Assembly (NCBI GenBank): GCA_026713745.1
Contig: JAPONU010000197.1
Span: 1 to 19,246 of the forward strand
Length of the DNA stretch: 19,246 nt
Direction: 5' to 3'
Source: a bacterium
GTDB lineage: Bacteria; Actinomycetota; Acidimicrobiia; Acidimicrobiales; CATQHL01
Below, piece after piece: positions 8,501 through 15,926 of the stretch. Position numbers and translations under genes: made by a program. A model generated the notes under the pieces. The model was not told where the DNA came from. It ran no database searches and saw nothing but the letters and a program-made list of their open reading frames with translations. Position 1 is the first letter of the stretch, and each line of letters opens with the position of its first letter.

Positions 8501-11500
8501 GAATGCAGACTCTGTGTCTCCGGAGGGCCTCCTGAGGCCGTGGATAATCCGCACGAGGGTGGTCCATACATCCGGTGCAGGCATTGGGTTACCCGATTTC
8601 CTGGTGGCATCGATCTCGGCCAGAGCTCTGACTGCGAAGTCGATTCGAGCCGCGCGAACTCCAGCGTCCGTGTCGCAATGCACTGCGGTCTCGGCACCCG
8701 GATCGCTCTCCGCGGGGATACTCGGATCTGCCGCGATCAACTCCGGGAAAGTCTCTCCCGCATTCGCGAGGAGATGACGGAGCCTCCAGTATCGGAAGGC
8801 ACATTCGATCGCCTTCTCGGCGCCTCCACTGGTGAGGATCTCCACGGTTAGTGGTCCCGAATACTGGGTCGCTTCGAGCAGGCGTCTTGCATCGCCCCTC
8901 ACGCCGTTGGCTGCGAACCGCTCTGCGAGGTAGAGCATCGTTTCAGGGAACAGCGGCGTGGCCAGCTGATCTTGCATCACGGCGAGGTGACGGGCCCGGT
9001 CCCCGGCGCTCTTGGAGAGTCTCAGGAGCGCCGAGAGGGAACGAATCTGCACGTCAGCCAGAACAGCCTGCATGTGACTGCGAGTGCGCGCCACATCGTC
9101 ATCGTCTGGACTTCCCCCTGTGGCGTGGGTAGCGATTTGATCGGCGACAACATCAGCGATTGTTGCCAGCGTCTCCTCGTCGCCGTGCGATATCGCCGCG
9201 TCGATCAACGCTCGCATCACTCGCTGGTAGCGGCTCCACCAGCGGCTGGCGATATCAGAGTTGTGTTCGCTCTCGGGGGCATCACCGATCGAATGTTCGT
9301 CAACGAGTTGGCGCGCAGCAGTGATCACCTGTTCCGGCGTTCGGCAGCGACTCGCCGCTGCTGCCCAGGCCGTAACGATGTCGAGGTCATCCTGCGACCG
9401 ATGCGCCGGCATCGGCCCTCTGATACCTGCGGGGTCGAGCAGGTCGAACAGTCGCCGGCCCGCGGGATCTTCGGCGTCGGCGAGCCGCGCGGCGAGGCCG
9501 TACGCGTGGGCGAGTGGGACTCTCGGGTTGTCATCGCAGTAGGCGACAGCCTTCTTGATCAGGCCAACATCAAACAACAGCCCGGGCAGGTCAACTCGTT
9601 CAAGTATGAGATCCCGCTCGGTCGCCTCTGCCAGCGCGAGTATCAGCTTGAGCACAACGATCACATCGGCACGGTTGGCAGCGATCCCGAGCGCTGTCTC
9701 GATGTCGCTGCGGATCAGCTCGGGAGAACGCAGCCTGCAGTACTGCTCGCGGAACACCGCCGGGTCTGCCAAACGGAGCACCGCGTCATGTTGACCAGCG
9801 CGAGATCGGTGGTGCAGCTCTTCAGCGGCAATCGCCAGGTCGTCGGATCCTGCGCACAACTCGGCGACGCGTCGGTGTGATAGGGCGTCTTCGGCGTCGT
9901 CGGGTTGCCCGCCGTCGCCACGTGCGGTTCGGTCCGCGGCGAACTGTCGGAAGGAATCATGAAAGAAGTGCCAGTCATCGACCTGCCGGCGGAACAGGTA
10001 CTGCAACCTGTCTCGGAACAGCCGCACGGTGCGCTCGGAGGTCCACGTGCGAAGCCACTCGGTCCTGAAGCCAACCCGCAGCCTCGAACACACCGCCAGC
10101 ACCTCGACGATCTCGTCGTCCTCGCTCACCTCGTCCGAGACAGCGCGATAGTTGGCCGCCAGATCCCCCCTGTAGGCCGGAGCGGCGGCAAGGACGGACT
10201 CAGCGGACTCGGCGGAGGTAGTGCTCAAGAGGTTGAGCAGATAGCCAACAGAAAGAGGGTGCCCGTCGCTGAGGTCGGCTATACGTTCGTGCACCTGTTG
10301 AGGAAGGCGCGCTGTCACCGAGGCGCGGGAACAGATTCCCAGGATCGAAGCACGCGGCAGGCGGTGGTCTCGAAGATCGATGATCGCCTCACCCTCCTCG
10401 ACCTGAGTTCGTACGTGTGAGCTGAGCGGTTCCAGCGTCCGACTGCCGACGACGAACAACACTCCCGCAGGCAGCTCCTCTGGTTCAGGGAGTTCGCCGA
10501 GCAACCCGCTGGCGTCCGGAAGCTCGCGGCCAACGTGATCGAGCCCGTCCACCACAACGATTGTCCGACAGCCGGTGCTCGCGAACTCAACTCCACCGAC
10601 ATCGAGGCGGTCGGCAAGCGATTGCCGCAGAGCATTAAGGTCGCCTCTGGGCAGTAGGTGATCACTCGCCCTGAGCCCGCTGCGGTCCAGCATCAACACC
10701 ACATCCTGCAAGAATGCATCCGCCGTCATCGCCGACCTTGCCGGCGCTCTCCGGGGAACGTAGGCGTAGTAGCGGACAACCCGGTCCGGCGAACCCGTGA
10801 ACACCTGGCTCAGCAGGGTTGACTTGCCCGCACCCGGCGGACCAACGACCGCGACGTAACCACTCGACTGCTGAGCAAGCACTTCCTGGAGCGCAACCAC
10901 GGCGCTCGAGAGCGGAGCGTACGTGTCGAGGTCGACCGGGAACTCGTGGCGGCTGCGGAGGCGCACTCGCTCCAACCAGCCCATCAGTTCAAGAACACCG
11001 TCCGCATCGAATTCGACGACACCAGCAGCCTCGCCGACTGACCGATGCAGAGCGCTCGACAGGGACTCAATGTCGGAGCGGCGCTGGGAGGGCTCGGGGG
11101 GCAGAGGCGATCGGGCCCGAACATCGATATGCAACGACTCGAGGAACGACGCGAAGTCTTCTTCAGTCAGTTTGCACGCCTCGCGAAGACCTTGCAGCGC
11201 CTGCTGCCAACTGGGGTCCACATCGGCGAGAGCAATCTCCCCCTCGCGGATGGGCGCGAGCACCTGACACAAGAACGCGGCGAAGTGTCTCGGGCTGCCA
11301 TCCGAACCGTCGCCCGGCCGATCGGAAACCGACGCCTGCTGTTGCGTGACGAGATGCACATGAATGTCGGGCCATCGCTGCCGTAGCTTCTGCCAACCAT
11401 CGGCGAGCCCCCTGGCCAGCGAAGGTCCCTCGTCTCCGCCCCGCTTCCGCTGAGGCTTGACCAGTCGGTTGAACGTCAGGTTGCCGGGATACTCAGCACT

Positions 11501-11698
11501 CTTGAACTGGTAAGCGTCGGCCCGACCGCTACGGATCAGCACAAGATCGTCAACCTGACCGGCAGTGGGATCCGCCAAACGCAACAGTCGGAGACTGTCG
11601 GAACGCAGAGCATCGTAGACATGCGCCGCCGCATGGTCGTACTGCCACAGGTAGCCCCGGACCGCGCCCCGTTCCCCATCAGCAGGCTTCCCGCTCAT
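5513..11698 (-). CDS. Avs-like STAND NTPase with N-terminal Cap4/DUF4297-like nuclease domain (2061 aa)
   Basis: One uninterrupted 2061-codon frame. Residues 1-200 resemble DUF4297/Cap4 dsDNA endonucleases: RGYLWQYDHAA at 14-24 (the G-x-x-Q entry helix), DDLVLI at 50-55 and QFK at 64-66, forming a PD-(D/E)xK-like D...QxK core. A STAND/AAA NTPase follows: Walker A GPPGAGKST (286-294), Walker B VVVDGLDH (381-388, Asp384 and Asp387), sensor-like VVGSR (416-420), and a winged-helix-like FFHDSFRQFAADR at 578-590. About 1300 residues of helical, repeat-like sequence come next, as in the TPR/HEAT sensor arms of antiviral STAND (Avs) proteins, then a distinct Trp-rich C-terminal region from about 1880. 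Avs proteins sense phage proteins, oligomerise and activate the nuclease. Neighbouring restriction and TA genes support a defence role. The STAND call is firm, the nuclease call is moderate, and the exact Avs class is unknown. No Shine-Dalgarno is evident before the ATG. Confidence 0.88.
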   Translation of the reverse strand: MSGKPADGERGAVRGYLWQYDHAAAHVYDALRSDSLRLLRLADPTAGQVDDLVLIRSGRADAYQFKSAEYPGNLTFNRLVKPQRKRGGDEGPSLARGLADGWQKLRQRWPDIHVHLVTQQQASVSDRPGDGSDGSPRHFAAFLCQVLAPIREGEIALADVDPSWQQALQGLREACKLTEEDFASFLESLHIDVRARSPLPPEPSQRRSDIESLSSALHRSVGEAAGVVEFDADGVLELMGWLERVRLRSRHEFPVDLDTYAPLSSAVVALQEVLAQQSSGYVAVVGPPGAGKSTLLSQVFTGSPDRVVRYYAYVPRRAPARSAMTADAFLQDVVLMLDRSGLRASDHLLPRGDLNALRQSLADRLDVGGVEFASTGCRTIVVVDGLDHVGRELPDASGLLGELPEPEELPAGVLFVVGSRTLEPLSSHVRTQVEEGEAIIDLRDHRLPRASILGICSRASVTARLPQQVHERIADLSDGHPLSVGYLLNLLSTTSAESAESVLAAAPAYRGDLAANYRAVSDEVSEDDEIVEVLAVCSRLRVGFRTEWLRTWTSERTVRLFRDRLQYLFRRQVDDWHFFHDSFRQFAADRTARGDGGQPDDAEDALSHRRVAELCAGSDDLAIAAEELHHRSRAGQHDAVLRLADPAVFREQYCRLRSPELIRSDIETALGIAANRADVIVVLKLILALAEATERDLILERVDLPGLLFDVGLIKKAVAYCDDNPRVPLAHAYGLAARLADAEDPAGRRLFDLLDPAGIRGPMPAHRSQDDLDIVTAWAAAASRCRTPEQVITAARQLVDEHSIGDAPESEHNSDIASRWWSRYQRVMRALIDAAISHGDEETLATIADVVADQIATHATGGSPDDDDVARTRSHMQAVLADVQIRSLSALLRLSKSAGDRARHLAVMQDQLATPLFPETMLYLAERFAANGVRGDARRLLEATQYSGPLTVEILTSGGAEKAIECAFRYWRLRHLLANAGETFPELIAADPSIPAESDPGAETAVHCDTDAGVRAARIDFAVRALAEIDATRKSGNPMPAPDVWTTLVRIIHGLRRPSGDTESAFVPLFHHKSTVMAIMLNVASRHGEDLLERLCDLLADRFSEEPGSWPLYLRLDITNRLAAIGAIPSFHYNVLEAVEAAAATYDAESRLETISEVARGYAHARQIQRSQDLALGLIPMAFGVAYRSDYLFHGWVPWLGQALAEPGGARFVDDAAWLARLLKAAAPMSEGKYPSGSVDLPTAVAPAAPVFAVRLFEYLVRHGVVSHSDALANLLGALVSHPETGITALDVAADIAAEILAPVASDAYPDLAISVVAAAERTGGVSHAEDLAESVARRIDKYALRPSRAQWRQGLGVARRDAERDQTAQPASTPSRDWSTDELVLSDGERIARNEVAARIRTVEDIVLLRQRQAADPSFSWASLVKQLSLTDEDRRALANAFCSWSHRDVEVLVCLADSAEANGDPSTALRLASSILSHPPIDDWSSSHRPSRLRAAAIAVRLGGPDDRTAACRDVARYATSEHWVPTIMLRDLDDTMSALAPDIAAANTWPAIRSHLEGVAATLDLGAKEDLADHGCRWWLPDPTGPPRATSEDVSPATAIAELAVGHISHPTWPVRDGAIRVVARALTAGNVHVAEALARFAEAATTHDTLESAGRCLATARTLTGFVTPDALQPLNETLANHPSQVLRDLASEPPSRPRRPLRQAYNLALPQPTAYTIGPRVQSLAPHVEQYKLLSQYSGVDIEALLGVASEYASQALASLPTQDSIDDALDSAGMRHTLPTTPVAASREAFGKVLADLQDAGLFDDAPPRVRRAMRTIDVDALVRTPSVRPSLVPAPPNPDQIDTVDQWLAETANRLDQHVHAASADGRTLIAAISRFTVWNPPRLEEELRLAPTIGTGPDRNLFTLRDYATLRDASAETNLRIPDPGEPLVIENRSWTFHQMGAEWLAFRPDFAAAMGWMPDPSQPCRWFTSRGDLAAETIWWVDGSRHHGNLGVTSATADGHAVVLTPEGLVDVTNTFGAITTFFHMTRDTADPSDGIEPIKATRERNLATAMG

Positions 11699-11743
11699 GG
11701 CACAGAGCTACCACGTGGCGCCCATAAACCGGGCACACACGAT

Positions 11744-11763
11744 CGACGGACTTCCGACGGACT
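11744..11763. repeat. Two 9-bp direct repeats, one helical turn apart, upstream of the STAND gene
   Basis: CGACGGACT occurs at 11744-11752 and 11755-11763, an 11-bp period, in the 90-bp gap between the antitoxin gene and the STAND start. An 8-bp palindrome CCACGTGG lies at 11711-11718, 12 bases before the ATG. Spacing of one turn suits side-by-side binding of a regulator, perhaps the adjacent XRE protein. No promoter consensus is evident here. Confidence 0.4.
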
Positions 11764-11788
11764 GAACCGTCCCGGCTTTCCTGAAGGG

Positions 11789-12163
11789 TCAGGTGTGCGC
11801 CGGGTTTCGCGTGGTCAGCTGTCTGATCTGCCAGGCGCCGGCTCCGATCCGGATGGGGATGGCGGTTTCCGCTTCGCCGTCGTCGAAGATGGCGAGGATC
11901 TGGAGTCGGGCGCCGAGGCTGTCGACGTAGCTACGCAGGGTCGACACCTTCACGTCGTCGCCGCGTTCGAGTTGTGAGACGGCCGGTTGACTGATGCCCA
12001 ACTCGGCGGCGAGGTCGGTCTGGGAGCGTTCCAGGGCGCGGCGCAGTTCGTACAGGCCGATCTCCGCGAGGGTGTCTAGACGAAGTGCCGTGAGCCGCTC
12101 GGCGGCGCCGGGCCGCGCGGCGATCCGGTCATGAAGCTCCTGATAGGGCTTGGCAGTAGGCAT
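11789..12163 (-). CDS. XRE-family antitoxin (HigA-like), toxin partner decayed
   Basis: The product has 124 residues. A Cro/C1-type helix-turn-helix spans about residues 36-75 (LAAELGISQPAVSQLERG is the turn and recognition helix), followed by VSTLRSYVDSLGARLQI, the usual link in HigA-like antitoxins paired with Gp49/RelE toxins. The ATG at 12163 has an excellent Shine-Dalgarno, AAGGAGG (12172-12178), 8 bases away. Immediately upstream is the start of a matching toxin gene cut down to about 25 codons, so this antitoxin is an orphan. It is 90 bp upstream of the STAND gene on the same strand and may now serve as a regulator of that locus. The family assignment is firm; the regulatory role is inferred. 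Confidence 0.88.
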   Translation of the reverse strand: MPTAKPYQELHDRIAARPGAAERLTALRLDTLAEIGLYELRRALERSQTDLAAELGISQPAVSQLERGDDVKVSTLRSYVDSLGARLQILAIFDDGEAETAIPIRIGAGAWQIRQLTTRNPAHT

Positions 12164-12183
12164 GGGGGTGGCCTCCTTGGGTG

Positions 12184-12272
12184 TTAGGGCTCATCGTCGA
12201 GGAGTCCTTCTGCTCGGGGGTCAAGCCATCCCACCATTCGCCGAATTCGTCGGTGTACTCGACTTCCCGCAC
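12184..12272 (-). pseudogene. Remnant of a RelE/HigB (Gp49-like) toxin gene
   Basis: From a GTG at 12272 the minus strand encodes VREVEYTDEFGEWWDGLTPE, the typical first strand and helix of Gp49/HigB-type toxins, which are normally about 110-120 residues long. After about 25 codons the similarity stops. In the next frame the sequence reads LDDEP and a TAA at 12184-12186, which looks like a normal toxin C-terminus, so an internal out-of-frame deletion of roughly 250-300 bases is the simplest reading. The promoter and the downstream antitoxin remain. The catalytic half is gone, so no toxin can be made. Confidence 0.7.
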
Positions 12273-12278
12273 GTCAAG

Positions 12279-12284
12279 ATTATA
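12279..12284 (-). promoter_or_regulatory. Consensus -10 box (TATAAT) for a leaderless toxin-antitoxin transcript
   Basis: A perfect TATAAT reads on the minus strand from 12284 to 12279. Exactly six bases separate it from the GTG at 12272, placing the transcription start at the start codon, as in actinobacterial leaderless mRNAs. No good -35 hexamer was found. It would drive the toxin remnant, the antitoxin, and possibly the STAND gene. Confidence 0.65.
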
Positions 12285-12498
12285 AGTCAGAAGTTGTAGA
12301 AGCGATAGCTTATTTCCGCAGTGCGCCGGGCGAGGTGCTGGCCGAACACATCCGTGACAGCGCGACGGGCTTGGGGATGATCCTTGAGGCTGATCGCTAT
12401 TGCTCCGGGGCAAACGTGCCGTGGCGAGCGCGGGGTGCGGGTGTGCCGCCAGAGCGAGGGGGCCTTTGCCGCGGATGGTGTCCCGCCGAATCCGGTTC
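12285..12498. other. Intergenic region between divergent promoters
   Basis: No gene is supported here. A minus-strand frame ending with a TGA at 12287-12289 has codon-like composition over its last 35 codons, ending KDHPQARRAV...YRFYNF, and may be the scrap of a lost gene, but no family is recognised. It overlaps the TATAAT region of the antitoxin transcript. Confidence 0.4.
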
Positions 12499-12527
12499 TT
12501 GGACCCCTCGGAGGTGGCGCGTAGGAT
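12499..12527 (+). promoter_or_regulatory. Promoter of the AceE-like gene, leaderless
   Basis: The -35 TTGGAC (12499-12504), a 17-base spacer and the -10 TAGGAT (12522-12527) are followed by six bases and then the GTG at 12534. The predicted transcription start coincides with the start codon, so the mRNA is probably leaderless. This also supports the choice of that GTG. Confidence 0.7.
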
Positions 12528-12533
12528 CGGAGC

Positions 12534-14903
12534 GTGTTGGGGGAGCCGATCGTCAAGGCGGCGCCGGCCCGGCCGGTTCCTGATCTGGATGTTCTCGACG
12601 GTGTCCAGCGGCGGTTGCTGTGGTTGGCGACTCGCATCGTGGATGTGGCCAACCGCCGGGAGGGCCTCGAGATCAAGGTCGGGGGGCATCAGGCCTCCTG
12701 CGCCTCGATGGTGTCGATCATGACGGCGCTGTGGTTCGCCCACATCGACGGCAACGACAAGGTGGCCATCAAGCCGCACGCCTCGCCCGTGTACCACGCC
12801 ATCAAGTACCTCACCGGGGAGTTGGACCGCTCGTACCTCACGACGCTGCGCAAGCGGGGCGGCCTGCAGGCCTATCCCTCCCGCACCAAGGACCCCGACG
12901 TGGCCGACTTCTCCACCGGGTCGGTGGGCCTGGGGGCGGTGGCGCCGCTGTTCTCGGCCCTGGTGCGCCGCTACACCGACGCCCACTTCGAACCCTCGCC
13001 CCCGGCGCGCTTCATCGCCACTGTCGGCGACGCCGAACTCGACGAGGGCAACGTGTGGGAGGCCATCGCCGATCCGGTCACCCACGGGCTCGGCAACTTC
13101 ACGATGGTGGTGGACCTCAACCGCCAGAGCCTCGACCGGGTGATCCCCGACATCGCCGCCATCCGCCTCAAGAGCTTCTTCAGCCACGCCGGCTGGCACG
13201 TGGCCGAGGCCAAGTACGGGTCGCGCCTGCGCCGGCTGTTCTCCGAGCCGGGCGGCGACGCCCTGCGGGCTCACATCGACGGCATGTCCAACGAGGCCTA
13301 CCAGGCGCTGTTCACCTTCCGGGGCGCCGAGCGGCGCCGCAAGTTCCTCGACGGAGCCGACGCCGCGGTGCGCCGCCTCACCGACAACTTCGACGACGAC
13401 GAGCTCTTCGCCCACGTCACCGACCTGGGCGGCCACGACCTCGGCCAGCTCATCGACTGCTTCAAGGCCTGCGACATCGAATCCGACCGCCCCAGCGTGG
13501 TGTTCGCCTACACCATCAAGGGCTGGGGGCTGCCCATGGCGGGCGACCCGCTGAACCACGCCGTGCTGTTGAGCCCCACCGAGATCGACGCCCTGCGCGA
13601 CGAGATGGGGCTCACCGAAGCCACCGAGTTCGACCGCTTCGACCCCGACAGTGCCGAGGGGCGGCTGTGCGCCTCGGTCGGCTCGGACATCAACAACCCG
13701 CCGCCGAAGCTGCGGCCCAGCCTGGGCGTGCCCGAGGTGGCAGGCCCGCCGACGGTGCGCGGCAAGGTCTCCAGCCAGGAGGCCTTCGGGCGCACCCTCA
13801 CCCGCCTGGCGGACGTGCCCGAGGTGGGCGAGCGGATCGTGACCACCGCCCCCGACGTGTCGATCTCCACCAACCTGGGCGGCTGGGTGAACAAGGCGGG
13901 CGTCTACTGGCACGAGCCCCGCGACGACCACGGCGGCGCCGAGCGGATTCTGCGCTGGGCGCCCTCGCCGGACGGCCGGCACATCGAGTTGGGCCTCTCG
14001 GAGATGAACATGTTCATGCTGCTGGGCCAGCTCGGCCTGTCGCACGACCACCACGGCCAGCACCTGCTGCCGGTGGGCACCGTGTACGACCCGTTCGTGC
14101 TGCGGGGCCTCGACGCCTTCATCTACTCCCTCTACAACGACGCACGCTTCGTGGTGGCCGGCACACCGTCGGGCATCACCCTGGCCCCCGAGGGCGGCGC
14201 CCACCAGTCCACGGTCACCGCCGGCGTGGGGGCCGAGCTGCCGGCGCTCACCTACTTCGAGCCCGCCTACGCCACCGAGGTGGACTGGCTGCTGTGCGCC
14301 GCCCTGGACGGCCTCAGCCGCCCCGACGGCGAGAGCGCCTACTTCCGCCTCAGCACCCGGCCGCTGGACCAGGCGCCGTTCGCCGCCGCCGCCGAGCGGC
14401 TCGGCACCGACGAACTGCGCCGGCAGGTGCTGTCGGGCGGCTACCAGTTGCGTCCAGCGCCGCTGACCGACCGCCCCGGCGTTACCATCGTCACCACCGG
14501 GGTGATGGCTCCCGAGGCCCTGGCCGCAGCGGACGCCCTCGGCGAAGAGGGGGTGGACGCCGCCGTCGTGCACCTCACGAGCCCCGACCTGGTCTACCGC
14601 AGCTGGCAGGGCACCTACCGGGCCGCCGCCGCGGCGGCCACCGTGGTGCGCCGCCCCAGCCGGATGCACCAGCTGATCCCTCCCGAGGAGCGCCACCGCC
14701 CCGTCGTCAGCGTGCACGACGCCGCCAGCCATGCCCTCGCCTGGCTGGGCGCGGCGGTGGGATCGCGGCACATCCCGCTGGGGGTGGATCGCTTCGGGGA
14801 GTCCGGCACGATCGCCGATCTGCACGCCATCGCCGGGATCTCCGCCGGCGACATCGTCAACGCCGCCCTCATCGCCGTCTACGAGAGCACCGAGGCCGGC
14901 TAG
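12534..14903 (+). CDS. AceE-like thiamine-diphosphate-dependent 2-oxoacid dehydrogenase E1 component
   Basis: The 789-residue product has the layout of homodimeric pyruvate dehydrogenase E1 (transketolase superfamily). GHQASCAS (51-58), KPHASPVYHAIKYLTG (80-95) and STGSVGLG (127-134) line up with the AceE substrate/cofactor region. GDAELDEGN (165-173) with Asn196 forms the thiamine-diphosphate/Mg motif (G-D-x...N). LSEMNMF places Glu490 as the likely cofactor-activating glutamate, and GGAHQS (554-559) is in the second half. Such enzymes decarboxylate pyruvate or a related 2-oxoacid and pass the acyl group to a lipoyl E2. It is shorter than E. coli AceE (887 aa), has GDA where most have GDG, and no E2 or E3 gene is adjacent, so the true substrate is uncertain. 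The start is set by the leaderless promoter; no Shine-Dalgarno is needed or seen. Confidence 0.88.
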   Translation: MLGEPIVKAAPARPVPDLDVLDGVQRRLLWLATRIVDVANRREGLEIKVGGHQASCASMVSIMTALWFAHIDGNDKVAIKPHASPVYHAIKYLTGELDRSYLTTLRKRGGLQAYPSRTKDPDVADFSTGSVGLGAVAPLFSALVRRYTDAHFEPSPPARFIATVGDAELDEGNVWEAIADPVTHGLGNFTMVVDLNRQSLDRVIPDIAAIRLKSFFSHAGWHVAEAKYGSRLRRLFSEPGGDALRAHIDGMSNEAYQALFTFRGAERRRKFLDGADAAVRRLTDNFDDDELFAHVTDLGGHDLGQLIDCFKACDIESDRPSVVFAYTIKGWGLPMAGDPLNHAVLLSPTEIDALRDEMGLTEATEFDRFDPDSAEGRLCASVGSDINNPPPKLRPSLGVPEVAGPPTVRGKVSSQEAFGRTLTRLADVPEVGERIVTTAPDVSISTNLGGWVNKAGVYWHEPRDDHGGAERILRWAPSPDGRHIELGLSEMNMFMLLGQLGLSHDHHGQHLLPVGTVYDPFVLRGLDAFIYSLYNDARFVVAGTPSGITLAPEGGAHQSTVTAGVGAELPALTYFEPAYATEVDWLLCAALDGLSRPDGESAYFRLSTRPLDQAPFAAAAERLGTDELRRQVLSGGYQLRPAPLTDRPGVTIVTTGVMAPEALAAADALGEEGVDAAVVHLTSPDLVYRSWQGTYRAAAAAATVVRRPSRMHQLIPPEERHRPVVSVHDAASHALAWLGAAVGSRHIPLGVDRFGESGTIADLHAIAGISAGDIVNAALIAVYESTEAG

Positions 14904-14908
14904 CCGGC
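14895..14908 (+). terminator. GC-rich palindrome over the stop codon, candidate terminator
   Basis: GCCGGCTAGCCGGC is a perfect 14-bp palindrome that includes the TAG stop, followed by more GCCGGC blocks (14910-14921). There is no T tract. This is a plausible but weak terminator. Confidence 0.35.
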
Positions 14909-15284
14909 TCGCCGGCCGGCGGCCCGGGCGGGCTGTGAGGTCGCGCCGGCTCGGCCGGGGTGGGCCGGTTCCGTCGGCGGCGCAGCGGGGCTGTCACAGG
15001 GGGCGGTTATCCTGCGGGTCGGCGGCTGTGGTCCTGCAGGTGCGGCCGCCGGCTTGGCCTTCGCCGTATTGTCTGGATCCGAATGCCGACGCACCTCGAC
15101 CCGGACGTCTCGCCGCTCTCGGAAGCGGATGCCTCGTCAGCCCGCACCCGGGCCTCATGGCCTCCGGGGCTTGCCGCGTCGTGGTCCGCGGCAGCCCGCG
15201 GATGCTGCGACTGACTCCGATCCAGCACCGAACTGCCGGAGCGCGCCGACGCGGCGCGCCCGCCCCGCCCGAAGGGAGAAACGA
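14904..15284. other. Intergenic region before the metallopeptidase gene
   Basis: No gene is supported in this 380-base stretch; upstream in-frame extension of the next gene gives an Arg/Pro-rich, non-protein-like sequence. A perfect 7-bp stem with 5-base loop lies at 15241-15259 (GCGCGCC/GGCGCGC), 26 bases before the start codon. TATCCT (15008) and TATTGT (15067) fit a -10 pattern but have no -35 partners, so no promoter is called. Confidence 0.5.
15241..15259 (+). other. Perfect stem-loop in the 5' leader of the metallopeptidase gene
   Basis: GCGCGCC (15241-15247) and GGCGCGC (15253-15259) form a 7-bp all-GC stem with a 5-base loop upstream of the ribosome site. It could be a terminator of upstream transcription or a leader structure. 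Chance formation is possible at this GC content. Confidence 0.3.
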
Positions 15285-15926
15285 ATGAGAACCATCGCCA
15301 AGCACCGCCAGATCTCCAGCAACGGCGCGCCGCCCCCCGCCGGCGGCCCGTTCGACGGCGGCTGCGAGCCGCGGCCCGGCGAGGATGGCCCAGCCGAGCC
15401 GGAGCTGCCGCCGGGCCTGCAGCCACTGCGCGTCAAGGTGATACGCAGCGCCAACCGGCACAAGACCATCGGCGCCCGCCTCGTCGGCGGCACCCTCGAG
15501 ATCCGCATCCCGGCCTGGATGTCCGACGTGGACGAGGCCGAGGCGGTCGAGAGGTTCAGGCGACAGTTCGACGAGCGGCGGCGCTGCTGGGACGTGGACC
15601 TCGGCGCACGGGCGCGGGAACTGGCGGCGCGCCACGACCTACCCGAGCCGCGGTCGATCCGCTGGTCCACGCGGCAGCGCCGCCGCTGGGGATCGTGCAA
15701 CACGGCGACCGGGGAGATCCTGCTCTCGTACCGGCTGACCGACGTGCCTCCGTGGGTGCTCGACTACGTGATCGTGCACGAGTTGGCGCACCTCCGCGAG
15801 GCCAATCACTCGGCCGCCTTCGACTCCCTCGTCGCTCGCTACCCGCTGACCGAGCGGGCCAAGGGCTACCTGGAGGCCTTCGCGGCGTGGGCGGGGGAGC
15901 GCCAGGACCGCGACCCGGGGAGTTGA
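15285..15926 (+). CDS. YgjP-type zinc metallopeptidase (DUF45 / M48-like)
   Basis: The 213-residue product carries WGSC (135-138), ILLSYRL (145-151), and VIVHELAHL with the zinc-binding HELAH at 165-169, followed by NHS with His175 as third ligand: the exact YgjP/DUF45 layout. These are small cytoplasmic gluzincins; their substrates are mostly unknown and a link to DNA-associated or SprT-like proteolysis is only a family-level idea. The start is the ATG at 15285, because AAGGGAG lies 7 bases upstream and the frame further up is not protein-like. Residues 1-48 are a Pro/Gly-rich disordered leader that most relatives lack. The last codons lie in a 41-bp sequence that is repeated 71 bp downstream. 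Confidence 0.88.
   Translation: MRTIAKHRQISSNGAPPPAGGPFDGGCEPRPGEDGPAEPELPPGLQPLRVKVIRSANRHKTIGARLVGGTLEIRIPAWMSDVDEAEAVERFRRQFDERRRCWDVDLGARARELAARHDLPEPRSIRWSTRQRRRWGSCNTATGEILLSYRLTDVPPWVLDYVIVHELAHLREANHSAAFDSLVARYPLTERAKGYLEAFAAWAGERQDRDPGS

Noticed and set aside
12129..14825. An 898-codon open frame on the minus strand opposite the AceE-like gene
   Set aside because: It is antisense to a clearly conserved enzyme, is made of low-complexity Gly/Val/Ala/Arg-rich sequence, and has no recognisable motif. Long antisense frames are expected at this GC content. Only its last part, after 12272, coincides with the toxin remnant.
12620..14938. A 772-codon plus-strand frame overlapping the AceE-like gene
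   Set aside because: It is very Arg/Pro/Gly-rich with no domain signature, in the wrong phase to the conserved enzyme.
15054..15284. A longer N-terminus for the metallopeptidase
   Set aside because: The extra 77 codons are Arg/Pro-rich, unlike the family, and the ATG at 15285 has a good ribosome site.
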